From: Hominimerdicola alba
GTDB lineage: Bacteria > Bacillota > Clostridia > Oscillospirales > Ruminococcaceae
Direction: 5' to 3'
Length of the DNA stretch: 64,000 nucleotides
NCBI RefSeq assembly: GCF_900109655.1
Contig: NZ_FOAT01000006.1
Location: 1-64,000 of the forward strand
The notes under the pieces are model-generated. The model was not told the origin of the DNA. It made no database searches and saw nothing but the letters and a program-made list of their open reading frames with translations. Numbering within the stretch: position 1 is the first letter of the stretch; each line of letters begins with the position of its first letter. The translations under genes and the position numbers were made by a program. Shown here piece after piece: positions 17,423-26,060 of this stretch.

Positions 17423-18450
17423 AAAAGTTTTTGAGATATATCTCTCCTCTTGCGCCAGATGATTCGGGAGCCTGCTCGGTGCTTTACGAACTTGGAGGTA
17501 TCACGGTTATATGCGATGCTGGCGGCTGTGCGGGCAATGTATGCGGTTTTGATGAGCCGCGTTGGTTCACAAAAAAGTCTGCGCTGTTCAGCGCGGGACT
17601 TCGTGATATGGACGCTATCCTCGGCAGAGATGACCGCCTTGTTGCAAAGCTTGCCCTTGCACAGCAGCAGCTTGAAAGGGACTTCACTGCCATCGTCGGC
17701 ACACCTGTCCCCGCAGTCATTGCCACCGACTATAAAGCCCTTGAACGCATGGCTGAGAAGAAGACGGGAGTTCCCTGCATAACGGTGGCTACCGACGGAA
17801 CGAAGCTTTACGACAAAGGCGAGGAAGAAGCCTATCTGAAGCTTTTCAAGAAGTTCGCTGAGGAAAAGCTTCCCACGGAAAAAGGCACTGCGGCGGTCAT
17901 AGGCGCTACACCTCTCGACACGGGATACATCACGGCGGAGAGGATAGTTTCCGCTATAAAGGCTGAGGGCTATGAGGAAGTCAAGTGCATCGGCTTTGAC
18001 AGCGGGCTTGATGAAGTGAAAAGGATATCGCGGTTCGAGAAGATATTCATGATATCTCCTGCGGGCATAAGGGCGGGCAAATATCTGGAAGAGAAGTTCT
18101 CACTTGATGTAGAGGTACACGGATGTCCTCTGCCTGAGGAATATATAGAGAAGCTGAAAGCTCTTGAACCTAAGGGTCGGACGCTTATCGTACATCAGCA
18201 GATGGCGGCTAATGCTGTCAGGGACATCATCGGCGGTGATGCTGTTTGCGGAACGTTCTTCATGCTGGACAGCAAAGCCGCGCGTGAGGGAGATTTTCAT
18301 ATTGCGGACGAAGAGGACTTTGCCGAAAAGGCTAAGGGATTCGATCTTATCATAGGTGATATAAGTCTTAAACGTGCACTGCCCGAACACAAGGGAGATT
18401 GGTTCGACCTGCCGCATTTTGCAGTATCCGGAAGGACTTTTACAAAATAG
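17419..18450 (+). CDS. Nitrogenase component 1-like protein (K-type), set 2
   Basis: 343 aa. The N-terminus aligns in register with set 1 K: Cys19 (DDSGACSVLYELGG) and Cys37 (DAGGCAGN) are kept, but Cys10 is Pro, and an extra Cys42 is present. IGATPLDTGY and PHFAVSGR match set 1 ([18 protein letters not shown]). Loss of one of three N-terminal cysteines suggests a different cluster type or ligand set from its paralogue. AAGGAGG precedes the ATG; hypF starts 12 bp after the stop. Confidence 0.87.
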   Translation: MKKFLRYISPLAPDDSGACSVLYELGGITVICDAGGCAGNVCGFDEPRWFTKKSALFSAGLRDMDAILGRDDRLVAKLALAQQQLERDFTAIVGTPVPAVIATDYKALERMAEKKTGVPCITVATDGTKLYDKGEEEAYLKLFKKFAEEKLPTEKGTAAVIGATPLDTGYITAERIVSAIKAEGYEEVKCIGFDSGLDEVKRISRFEKIFMISPAGIRAGKYLEEKFSLDVEVHGCPLPEEYIEKLKALEPKGRTLIVHQQMAANAVRDIIGGDAVCGTFFMLDSKAAREGDFHIADEEDFAEKAKGFDLIIGDISLKRALPEHKGDWFDLPHFAVSGRTFTK

Positions 18451-18462
18451 AGATGTAAGAAG

Positions 18463-20775
18463 GTGAACAACATAAAAACAGTCAATATACGCGCTTTTGG
18501 CATAGTGCAGGGAGTGGGTTTCAGACCCTTTACAGCTGTTGCCGCCGAGGAACTGGGCATAACGGGAACGGTGGCAAACAAGGGCTCTTATGTGGATATA
18601 TATGCTACGGGTGAAGATGAAGTTCTTGCCGCATTTGCTGACAGGATAAAGAATTCTCCGCCTGAACGCGCAATGGTGCTGGAAGTAGAGGTCACTGATG
18701 CGGAATATACCGATTTTTCGGGATTTGAGATAATAGAGAGCGAAAAGGAACTTGGAGATATATTCGTTTCTCCCGATATCGCCACCTGCCCGAAGTGCCG
18801 TGCTGAACTGTTCGATAAAACGGATAGAAGATATCTGCACCCCTTTATTAACTGTACTCAGTGCGGACCTCGTTTGACTATCCTTGAGACAATGCCTTAT
18901 GACCGCGAGCGCACCACGATGAAAGAGCACCCTATGTGCGAAAAGTGTGCGGCGGAATATCACGACCCTGCAACGCGCCGTTATGATGCTCAGCCTGTAT
19001 GCTGCAACGACTGCGGACCAGAGGTATACATCGTGGGAACGGACATAAAGGGCGGAGAGGCTATAACTCATCTCAGGCGTGCTATAATGGATGGCAAGAT
19101 CGCGGCGATAAAGGGCATAGGCGGTTTTCACCTGTGCTGTGATGCCAGGAATGAAGAAGCGGTATCACGTCTGCGTGAACTGAAAAGCCGTCCTGCAAAG
19201 CCTTTTGCGGTGATGATGAGGGACATGGACGCAGTGCGCAGGCAGTGCCATATCAGGGACGGTCAGGAAGAATACCTGACAGGCTGGCAGAAGCCCATAA
19301 TGCTTCTGAAAAAGCGCAGCTGCTGCACTCTCAGCGAGAAGATAGCGCCTGACAACACCACAGTCGGGGTGATGCTGCCCTATGCCCCTGTGCAGATGCT
19401 TCTGTTTGACTATCCCGATGGTATCGAGATGACGGATTGTCTTGTGATGACCAGCGGAAACGTCCGCGGCGCACCGATATGCCGCTGTGACGAGGATGCA
19501 CTGAAAGAGATTGGCGGCTTCTGCGACCTTATGCTTTCCCACAACAGGAAGATACTTCTGCGGGCGGACGACAGCGTATGCGACTGGCTTTTTGACAAGC
19601 CCTATATGATAAGGCGTTCCAGAGGTTTTGCGCCTTTGCCAGTTATGCTGAAAAACAAGTCGGGCAGACAGGTGCTGGCTATCGGCGGAGAGCTAAAAAA
19701 CAGCTTTTGCATAGCAAGGGGTGACCTGCTCTATCCCTCGCCTTATGTTGGGGATATGGCGGATATACGCACTGTAAAGGCGCTTGAAGAGAGCACCGAG
19801 AGAATGTGCGGACTTCTTGAAGCAGAGCCGCAGATGGTGGTATGTGATACTCACCCCAAGTACAACACTGTGCGGGTGGCTGAGGATATCGCTAAAAAGC
19901 GTGGCATACCGCTGATAAAGGTACAGCATCACTATGCGCATATCCTTTCCTGCATTGCTGAAAACGGCTTTGACGGAAAGGTGATAGGCGTGAGCTTTGA
20001 TGGCACAGGCTACGGTGATGACGGCACTATCTGGGGCGGCGAGCTGATGGTCTGCGACTATCACGGTTATGAGAGAGTAGGAAGTATACGTCCCTTTATG
20101 CAGACAGGCGGCGACCTTTCCTCAAAAGAGGGCTGGAGAATCGCTTCGGCACTCATAAGAGATGCTTTCGGCGATGGGGGCGAGGTACTGTGTCAGCGGC
20201 TGGGCATATGCGACAGCATAGAGTATAAGCTTCAGAAAGCGATGGCAGAAAAGGGGCTGAACTCGGTTAAGTCTACCAGCTGCGGAAGACTGTTTGATGC
20301 TGTATCGGCGATACTCGGCATAAAGAAAGTATCCACATTCGAGGGTGAAGCATCTGTTGCTCTTATGTGCGAGGCTGAGAGATGTCTGGCGAAGCACCAT
20401 GAGATATCGGAGAACTACCGAACTCCCGAAAAGCTGATAAAGTATCAGGACGGTTTTGTTACGCTGTGTACAATGGCGCTGGCGGCGGATATCGCTGAAC
20501 GCAAGCTTGCCTGCTGTCAGACTGATGTGCTGGCTTATACATTCCATGCGGTGCTTGCCGATATGGTAACAGAAGCCTGCAAAAAGATCAGCGAGGATAA
20601 GGAAATTGATACTGTTGCACTCAGCGGCGGAGTATTCCAGAACCGTCTGCTGACAAAGCTGTGTCATGAAAGACTGACTGCAAATGATTTCAAAGTTCTT
20701 CTGCACAGCCTGATACCGCCAAATGACGGCGGCATCGCGCTGGGACAGGCGGCTTACGGTATATATAATCCATAG
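18463..20775 (+). CDS. hypF: Carbamoyltransferase HypF
   Basis: 770 aa, full length. The order is the HypF one: acylphosphatase domain (GIVQGVGFRPF), two zinc-finger-like Cys repeats (CPKC ... CTQC; CEKC ... CNDC), YrdC-like domain, and a C-terminal Kae1-like domain with HHYAHILSC and the DGTGYGDDGTIWGGE block. HypF makes the carbamoyl group that becomes the cyanide ligands of the Fe(CN)2CO unit. The start is GTG with AAGAAGG directly abutting it, an unusually short spacing, and no better in-frame start exists. It follows the nitrogenase-like genes in one strand run. Confidence 0.96.
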   Translation: MNNIKTVNIRAFGIVQGVGFRPFTAVAAEELGITGTVANKGSYVDIYATGEDEVLAAFADRIKNSPPERAMVLEVEVTDAEYTDFSGFEIIESEKELGDIFVSPDIATCPKCRAELFDKTDRRYLHPFINCTQCGPRLTILETMPYDRERTTMKEHPMCEKCAAEYHDPATRRYDAQPVCCNDCGPEVYIVGTDIKGGEAITHLRRAIMDGKIAAIKGIGGFHLCCDARNEEAVSRLRELKSRPAKPFAVMMRDMDAVRRQCHIRDGQEEYLTGWQKPIMLLKKRSCCTLSEKIAPDNTTVGVMLPYAPVQMLLFDYPDGIEMTDCLVMTSGNVRGAPICRCDEDALKEIGGFCDLMLSHNRKILLRADDSVCDWLFDKPYMIRRSRGFAPLPVMLKNKSGRQVLAIGGELKNSFCIARGDLLYPSPYVGDMADIRTVKALEESTERMCGLLEAEPQMVVCDTHPKYNTVRVAEDIAKKRGIPLIKVQHHYAHILSCIAENGFDGKVIGVSFDGTGYGDDGTIWGGELMVCDYHGYERVGSIRPFMQTGGDLSSKEGWRIASALIRDAFGDGGEVLCQRLGICDSIEYKLQKAMAEKGLNSVKSTSCGRLFDAVSAILGIKKVSTFEGEASVALMCEAERCLAKHHEISENYRTPEKLIKYQDGFVTLCTMALAADIAERKLACCQTDVLAYTFHAVLADMVTEACKKISEDKEIDTVALSGGVFQNRLLTKLCHERLTANDFKVLLHSLIPPNDGGIALGQAAYGIYNP

Positions 20776-21000
20776 TGTTTTATATTCATAGGAATGAAAG
20801 AACATAGGATAGTCAAAGTAATGGGCACCAAACAAAACTAATAAATTGTGGCAAACAGCGAGAACCTGAACACAATCTTGACCGAGCACGCCGAACGAGG
20901 AACGAGTGAGGTGAGCGGAGCGTCAAGCCCTAAATGTGCGAAGGTCGAGCGTTGGGGGCTTGGGGGCTATGCCCCCATTTAAAATAAGGAGGATAAGAAT
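20776..21000 (+). other. Spacer between hypF and hypC with GC-rich element
   Basis: 225 bp. The right half has a direct-repeat-like stretch (GAACGAGGAACGAG) and a hairpin around 20964-20979 (GGGGGC ... GCCCCC) followed by ATTTAAAAT, a possible attenuator ahead of hypC. No ORF was seen, nor a convincing promoter. The style resembles dispersed intergenic elements of this lineage, but no second copy occurs in the window. Confidence 0.4.
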
Positions 21001-21210
21001 ATGTGTGTTGGATTATCTGCAAAGGTAGTAAACGTTAAGGACGGCACTGCACTCATCGACGCCAACGGCGCGAAGCGTGAGGTCAGCGCTGATCTGCTGG
21101 AAGACCTTGAGCCCGGCGATTATGTGATGGTACACGCAGGTGTGGCTATCGCAAAGATAACCGAGAGCGACGAGGAAGAAGCTTTTGATGTAATGGAGGG
21201 TCTGCTGTGA
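21001..21210 (+). CDS. hypC: Hydrogenase maturation chaperone HypC
   Basis: 69 aa beginning MCVGLSAKVV; the N-terminal Met-Cys is the residue with which HypC binds iron and HypD. The OB-like fold pattern (DYVMVHAGVAIAKI) is typical. TAAGGAGG precedes the ATG. The stop overlaps hypD by 4 bp. HypC and HypD form the platform on which Fe(CN)2CO is assembled. Confidence 0.95.
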   Translation: MCVGLSAKVVNVKDGTALIDANGAKREVSADLLEDLEPGDYVMVHAGVAIAKITESDEEEAFDVMEGLL

Positions 21211-22253
21211 ACGAACAGGCTAAAAAGGCAAGGGATATAATCGTTAACTATAAGGGAAGACCCCTGCGTATAATGGAGGTCTGCGGCACCCATACCCATG
21301 AGATATTCAAACTGGGTCTGCGCAAACTTCTGCCCGAAAATGTTGAACTTATCTCGGGCCCCGGATGTCCCGTGTGCGTAACACCGGTTGGCTTTATTGA
21401 CGAAGCTATCTGGCTTGCACTGGAAAAGGGCTGTGTTATAACCACTTTCGGCGACCTGATACGTGTACCGGGAACGGAGATGTCTCTTGCGGGGGCAAGG
21501 GCTAAGGGTGCTGTGGTGCGCCCTGTATATTCGCCACTTGATGCTGTTGAGATGGCAAGGCAGAATCCCGATGAACAGATAGTATTTCTGGCGGTGGGAT
21601 TTGAAACCACTACCCCCTCTGCCTGTCTTGCGGCTGAGACCGCAAAGAAAGAGGGGCTCAAAAACTTCTCTCTGCTGACTGCAAACAAGACCATGCCCAA
21701 CGCTTATGCGGCATTGGAGGGCAGTGCGGATGCGTTCCTGTACCCGGGTCACGTAAACGCAATAACAGGTACGGCTATATGCGAGGAACTTAAAGAAAAG
21801 GGCGTATCGGGCGTAATTGCGGGATTTACGGCAAGCGAACTGCTGACAGCTCTTGCGGTGATACTGAAAAATGCCGAAAAGGACGAGCCTTTCTTTGTTA
21901 ACTGCTATCCCCGCGTTGTAAAGCCCGAGGGTAATCCTCCTGCACAGAAGCTGATAGAAAAGGTCATGGAGCCCTGCGATACCGAGTGGCGCGGACTGGG
22001 AGTTATACCCATGTCGGGCATGAAACTGCGTGAGGAGTATGCAGATTTCGATGCGAGAAAGAAGTACGATATGCCAGAGATAAAGGGCAGACCGAATCCT
22101 GCCTGCCGCTGCGGAGATGTTCTTCAGGGCAAGTGCAAGCCCTGCGACTGCAAGGTATTCGGCAAGGTATGCACACCCGAACACCCCGTAGGTGCCTGCA
22201 TGGTATCCGATGAGGGCGCTTGTGCGGCTTACTATCAGTACGGCGGCGTTTGA
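21207..22253 (+). CDS. hypD: Fe(CN)2CO assembly protein HypD
   Basis: 348 aa. The family motifs are present: MEVCGTHTH (with the essential Cys), GPGCPVCVTP, VGFETTTP and the C-terminal Cys-rich [4Fe-4S] region (CRCGDVLQGKCKPCDC). The GTG start overlaps the hypC stop (GTGA) and has GGAGGG upstream. HypD scaffolds the Fe(CN)2CO group with HypC. Confidence 0.96.
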   Translation: MNEQAKKARDIIVNYKGRPLRIMEVCGTHTHEIFKLGLRKLLPENVELISGPGCPVCVTPVGFIDEAIWLALEKGCVITTFGDLIRVPGTEMSLAGARAKGAVVRPVYSPLDAVEMARQNPDEQIVFLAVGFETTTPSACLAAETAKKEGLKNFSLLTANKTMPNAYAALEGSADAFLYPGHVNAITGTAICEELKEKGVSGVIAGFTASELLTALAVILKNAEKDEPFFVNCYPRVVKPEGNPPAQKLIEKVMEPCDTEWRGLGVIPMSGMKLREEYADFDARKKYDMPEIKGRPNPACRCGDVLQGKCKPCDCKVFGKVCTPEHPVGACMVSDEGACAAYYQYGGV

Positions 22254-22311
22254 TACCCGAGAAAGAATCGATAAATTCAGCGCTGAAAAGCGCAAAAGGA
22301 GTAATATAAAT

Positions 22312-23319
22312 ATGTCAGATAAAACAGTAACACTTGCCCATGGTGCGGGCGGAAAGCAGACCTCGGAGCTTATCGACAGAGTTTTCAAGGCGCATTTTTC
22401 AAATCCTCAGTTCACAGCAGATGATGCGGCTGTGCTGAACATCGGCGACGGCAGACTTGCTATGTCTACCGATGGCTTTATAGTTTCGCCTTTTGAATTC
22501 AATGGCGGAAATATCGGCAAGCTGAGCATCTGCGGAACTGTAAACGACCTCTCCTGCATGGGCGCAAAGCCCCTGTATCTCACCTGTGCTTTTGTCATCG
22601 AGGAAGGTTTCCCCCTTGATAAGCTTGAAGAGATAGCTGCTTCCATGGAGAAGACTGCGGCTGAAGCAGGCGTTAAGATAGTTGCAGGCGATACCAAGGT
22701 TGCAGGCAAGGGTCAGGTGGATAAGATATTCATCACAACCACAGGCATCGGCAAAATAATGGACAACGCTGATACATCGGGCACATACGCAAAGCCCGGC
22801 GATGCAGTTATCGTTACAGGCGATGTGGGCAGACACGGCTGTACCATACTGCTTGCCCGCGATGAATACGGCATCGATGCAGATGTGGACAGCGACTGCG
22901 CACCTCTCTGGGACACAGTTGAGAGTTTGTACACCGTTACCAACGATATCCACACAATACGCGACGCTACCCGCGGCGGAGTTGGCACTGTGCTGTACGA
23001 GATCGCAGAGCAGAGCAACGTAGGCGTGCGCCTGAATGCGGCTGATATCCCTGTTGATCCCGCTGTTAAAGGCGTTTGCGGTATGCTGGGACTAGAACCC
23101 CTGTACCTCGCCTGTGAAGGCAGACTTGTGATAATCGCACCCAAGGATAAAGCTCACGCACTGGTTGAGAAGCTCCGCGAGGGCAAGTATTCCAAGAATG
23201 CGGCTATCATCGGCGAGATAACTGCCGAAAACGCAGGCAGGGTAGTAATGGAGACCGAGATAGGCGCCCAGACAATGCTACCTCAGCCCGGCGGCGAACT
23301 TCTACCACGCATTTGCTAA
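22312..23319 (+). CDS. hypE: Cyanide-ligand synthase HypE
   Basis: 335 aa. It starts near LAHGAGGKQTSELI and ends PRIC, the C-terminal Cys to which HypF transfers the carbamoyl group; HypE then dehydrates it to thiocyanate. ATP-binding AIR-synthase-like motifs (DVGRHGCTILLARDE) are present. ATG 22312 has AAAGGAG upstream; a longer frame from 22192 would overlap hypD by 62 bp and is rejected. No hypA or hypB follows, so nickel insertion is not provided for here. Confidence 0.96.
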   Translation: MSDKTVTLAHGAGGKQTSELIDRVFKAHFSNPQFTADDAAVLNIGDGRLAMSTDGFIVSPFEFNGGNIGKLSICGTVNDLSCMGAKPLYLTCAFVIEEGFPLDKLEEIAASMEKTAAEAGVKIVAGDTKVAGKGQVDKIFITTTGIGKIMDNADTSGTYAKPGDAVIVTGDVGRHGCTILLARDEYGIDADVDSDCAPLWDTVESLYTVTNDIHTIRDATRGGVGTVLYEIAEQSNVGVRLNAADIPVDPAVKGVCGMLGLEPLYLACEGRLVIIAPKDKAHALVEKLREGKYSKNAAIIGEITAENAGRVVMETEIGAQTMLPQPGGELLPRIC

Positions 23320-23559
23320 TTCATAATTCATAATTCACAATTCATAATTGTTGGCATATGCGCAAGTTTTTTGTACTAACCGACATCATGGGGATTATGA
23401 GTTTGCTGTACTTAAAACTATAACGAAAAAAAAGTGCGTACACCGCAGAATAGCAGTGTACGCACATTTTTATTTTGTATAACATCAAAGTAATGTCAGG
23501 CACACAGAACTCGCGCCCCTGTCAACAATTATGAATTATGAATTATGAATTGTGAATTA
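23318..23559. repeat. MITE-like element with AT-rich terminal inverted repeats
   Basis: About 36-bp imperfect inverted ends built from repeated AATTCATAATTCA units (23318-23353 and 23523-23559) enclose about 170 bp that hold a terminator hairpin. The left end supplies the last bases of the hypE stop codon and the right end contains the dut stop codon, so the element fits exactly between two convergent genes. Confidence 0.6.
23434..23478 (+). terminator. Terminator between hypE and dut (bidirectional)
   Basis: GTGCGTACAC (23434-23443) pairs with GTGTACGCAC (23456-23465), followed by ATTTTTATTTT; an A-run before the stem serves the opposite strand. Confidence 0.85.
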
Positions 23560-23997
23560 TTTACCCGTTGATCCGAATCCTCCTGCACCTCTTGCGGTGT
23601 CAGAAAGCTCTTCGGCTTCGCAAATCTCAGGGCGGAAGATTGGGGTTATGACAAGCTGTGCTATGCGGTCGCCGTTGTTTATGATGCAGTCCTCATTGGA
23701 ATGATTGTGCAGTGCGACTATCAGTTCGCCGCGGTAGTCCCAGTCAACTACGCCCACGCAGTTTGCAGGTGCAAGTCCCAGTTTTGTGGCGAGGGAGCTT
23801 CTGGCATATATCAGCAGTACAGCGTTTTTCTCGTTTTCAAGCTCTGCCGCAAGACCTGTCGGCACTTTTACGGTAGCACTCGCTGGAACATTTATCTTGC
23901 CGTCAACACAGGCGCAAAGATCAAGCCCTGCGCTGTACTCTGTCTGGTATTTGGGTATAACTGCGCCCTCGCGCAGTTTTTTGAACAAAAGTTTCAT
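23557..23997 (-). CDS. dut: dUTP diphosphatase
   Basis: 146 aa, normal length for the trimeric enzyme that hydrolyses dUTP to dUMP. All five motifs are visible: SAGLDL, ARSSLA, GVVDWDYRGE, GDRIAQLVI and the glycine-rich GAGGFGSTG tail. The usual GVIDxDYRGE has Trp at the variable position. It lies 11 bp downstream of the U32 gene, on the same strand, probably as the last gene of a zapA-U32-dut operon. Confidence 0.96.
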   Translation of the reverse strand: MKLLFKKLREGAVIPKYQTEYSAGLDLCACVDGKINVPASATVKVPTGLAAELENEKNAVLLIYARSSLATKLGLAPANCVGVVDWDYRGELIVALHNHSNEDCIINNGDRIAQLVITPIFRPEICEAEELSDTARGAGGFGSTGK

Positions 23998-24008
23998 AAC
24001 TGTCTCCT

Positions 24009-26060
24009 TTATTGTACACCACGGTAATACAGACCGCGGGTTATCTTATCGGGTCTGCCGTTCAGACCGCCGTTTTCGTATTCCTCGATGATATGTCTTA
24101 CCTGTGTGGGAGTTTCATCGGTAAAATCCAGCATGAGTATATCAGCACAGCGGAGGTCGTCAAGCTTGTCAGCCATGTAAAGCACTTCGCTGTTGAGTAT
24201 CTCCACATAACCCTCGCGCTTTGAGCACTTAACAGGGAAGTCGCGTCCTGTGCGGTCGGTGATGTGATGTGTGCAGTTTTTACAGCCCACCGCCGCTGAT
24301 ATGGGGCAGTTTACCGTCATCATCAAGGGGAGTCTGCCGTAGGCATAAACACCGATGGGCAGAGGCTTTTTCAGCTTTGCTATCTGCGAAGCCTTCAGCT
24401 CGAAGCTGACTGTCGCATCCGTCGCGCCAAGTTCTTTAGCCATATTCAGCGCACAGGAGTTTGTAAGATTGAAGCCGAAGCCTGCGTGAAGCACCATGCC
24501 AAGCTCTTTGGCTATCTCGGTATGTGCGAGGTTTGTGGCATACAGGTGTTTTATACCCACGCGCTTTGCTTCTGCAAGTCGGTTAAGCTGTTTTTCCTCG
24601 TCAAAGGTGAATCGCGGCATCATCACCGCGAGTTTTTCGACAGGGATGACCTCTGCCGCACGTACTGCAAGGTCAAGAGGTACACAGCAGAGTTCTACCT
24701 TTTCGGGAGATACTGCACCCAACTGTTCAAGGTTAGTCACGCTTACACGGATAGTTTGTCCGCTGCCCTTATATTCGGGAAAATCGGTGATATCGGAATT
24801 TGTAAATGGCACAACAGCGGAATTTTTCAGCATACGTGCGCTGTCCATCTCCATGCACACCTTGCGCCTGAGTTCGTTCAGCACGCCGGGGCTCACGAAA
24901 AGTCCCTCATCTATATCACATTCAGCGCCGCCGAAGTTGTATATCGTATCGCCGAGTTTTGAAAGCTGTTTTATCACGGCGGCTTCATCTATCGCTCTGC
25001 TTATCGCCTGCTGAGGATAGTCGCCCTCGATGCTGACTTCGCTGCCAAGACTGTCACGGGCGGTAATTCTGACCGGTTCGTCCGCTTTGATAGTTACCGT
25101 AAAGTTAAGGGTATCCCGCTTGTCCTCATAGCGGTAAAGCTCGTGAATTTTAGGCATGGCTTTAGCGCCCGCAGCAGCGTCCTCGCCTGTGCGCATACCA
25201 AACATATCCGCACCCAGCTTGTGGCGCAGATAACCGTTTGTAAAGCCGTTGCGGGAAAATACAGCTTCGAGGGTCTGCCTGTCATAGTCTTCGCCTGCCA
25301 GGGCTTTTTTACAGCTGTCCACCGCCATAGCTACGTATTCTGGACGTTTCATGCGCCCCTCTATTTTCAGCGAGCTGACACCTGCGTTTACTATCTCGCA
25401 CAGTTCATCACAGTAGGAAAGGTCTTTCAGAGAAAGGTCATATCTGTCCTTGCCTCTGCCACCCGCATTACAGGGAAGTCTGCAAGCCTGTGCGCAGAGA
25501 CCTCTGTTAGCACTTCGGGAGCCTACCACCGCGCTCATATAGCACTGTCCCGAAACTGACATACACAGCGCACCGTGTACGAAGACCTCGGTCTCAATGC
25601 CCAGAGCTGAAAGCTCCTTTATTATATCAAGGGGCAGTTCGCGGGAAAGTACAGTACGGCTGAAACCCATCTTTTTAGTGACTTCCATACCCCTGCGGGT
25701 ATGTATGGTCATCTGAGTCGAAGCGTGGATGTGCATATCGGGACAGCATTTGCGGACGATCTCAACCAGCGCAAGATCCTGGGTGATGATGCCGTCAACA
25801 CCTGCTTTTGCGCAGTGTTCCACCGCTTTTATGCACTTATCCATCTGTTCATCGAATATCACCGTGTTTATGGTGCGGTAGACTTTCACACCGCGCTTGT
25901 GACATTCGTAGACGGCATTGACGATGTCCTCATTGCAGAAATTAGCGGCGTTCTGTCTTGCAGAAAATTCCTCGCCGCCAAGATAGACCGCATCACAGCC
26001 CGCTCTCAGGGCTGCTTTCAATACTTCGGGTGAGCCGCAGGGTGCAAGTATCTCAGCCAT
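24009..26060 (-). CDS. U32 peptidase-family protein with C-terminal DUF3656-like region (RlhA-like)
   Basis: 683 aa. The N-terminal U32 barrel starts ILAPCGSPEVLKAALRAG with YLGGEEFSARQ; the signature EVFVHGALCMSVSGQCYMS and the Cys set around CAQACRLPC bind an Fe-S cluster in relatives. The long form is like E. coli RlhA, which acts in 23S rRNA cytidine hydroxylation, but peptidase-like relatives exist. It begins directly at the zapA stop codon. Confidence 0.9.
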   Translation of the reverse strand: MAEILAPCGSPEVLKAALRAGCDAVYLGGEEFSARQNAANFCNEDIVNAVYECHKRGVKVYRTINTVIFDEQMDKCIKAVEHCAKAGVDGIITQDLALVEIVRKCCPDMHIHASTQMTIHTRRGMEVTKKMGFSRTVLSRELPLDIIKELSALGIETEVFVHGALCMSVSGQCYMSAVVGSRSANRGLCAQACRLPCNAGGRGKDRYDLSLKDLSYCDELCEIVNAGVSSLKIEGRMKRPEYVAMAVDSCKKALAGEDYDRQTLEAVFSRNGFTNGYLRHKLGADMFGMRTGEDAAAGAKAMPKIHELYRYEDKRDTLNFTVTIKADEPVRITARDSLGSEVSIEGDYPQQAISRAIDEAAVIKQLSKLGDTIYNFGGAECDIDEGLFVSPGVLNELRRKVCMEMDSARMLKNSAVVPFTNSDITDFPEYKGSGQTIRVSVTNLEQLGAVSPEKVELCCVPLDLAVRAAEVIPVEKLAVMMPRFTFDEEKQLNRLAEAKRVGIKHLYATNLAHTEIAKELGMVLHAGFGFNLTNSCALNMAKELGATDATVSFELKASQIAKLKKPLPIGVYAYGRLPLMMTVNCPISAAVGCKNCTHHITDRTGRDFPVKCSKREGYVEILNSEVLYMADKLDDLRCADILMLDFTDETPTQVRHIIEEYENGGLNGRPDKITRGLYYRGVQ

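Noticed and set aside
12121-18450. A genuine nitrogen-fixing nif operon
   Set aside because: The iron proteins are short, the D and K proteins lack the usual extensions, and nifB, nifE/N-type neighbours and nifV are absent; the company is hyd and hyp genes.
20880-20980. A tRNA or small structured RNA in the hypF-hypC gap
   Set aside because: GC-rich stems are present but no cloverleaf or known RNA motif could be drawn.
21120-22388. 422-codon minus-strand frame
   Set aside because: Antisense shadow of hypD and hypE; the composition is typical of reversed coding DNA.
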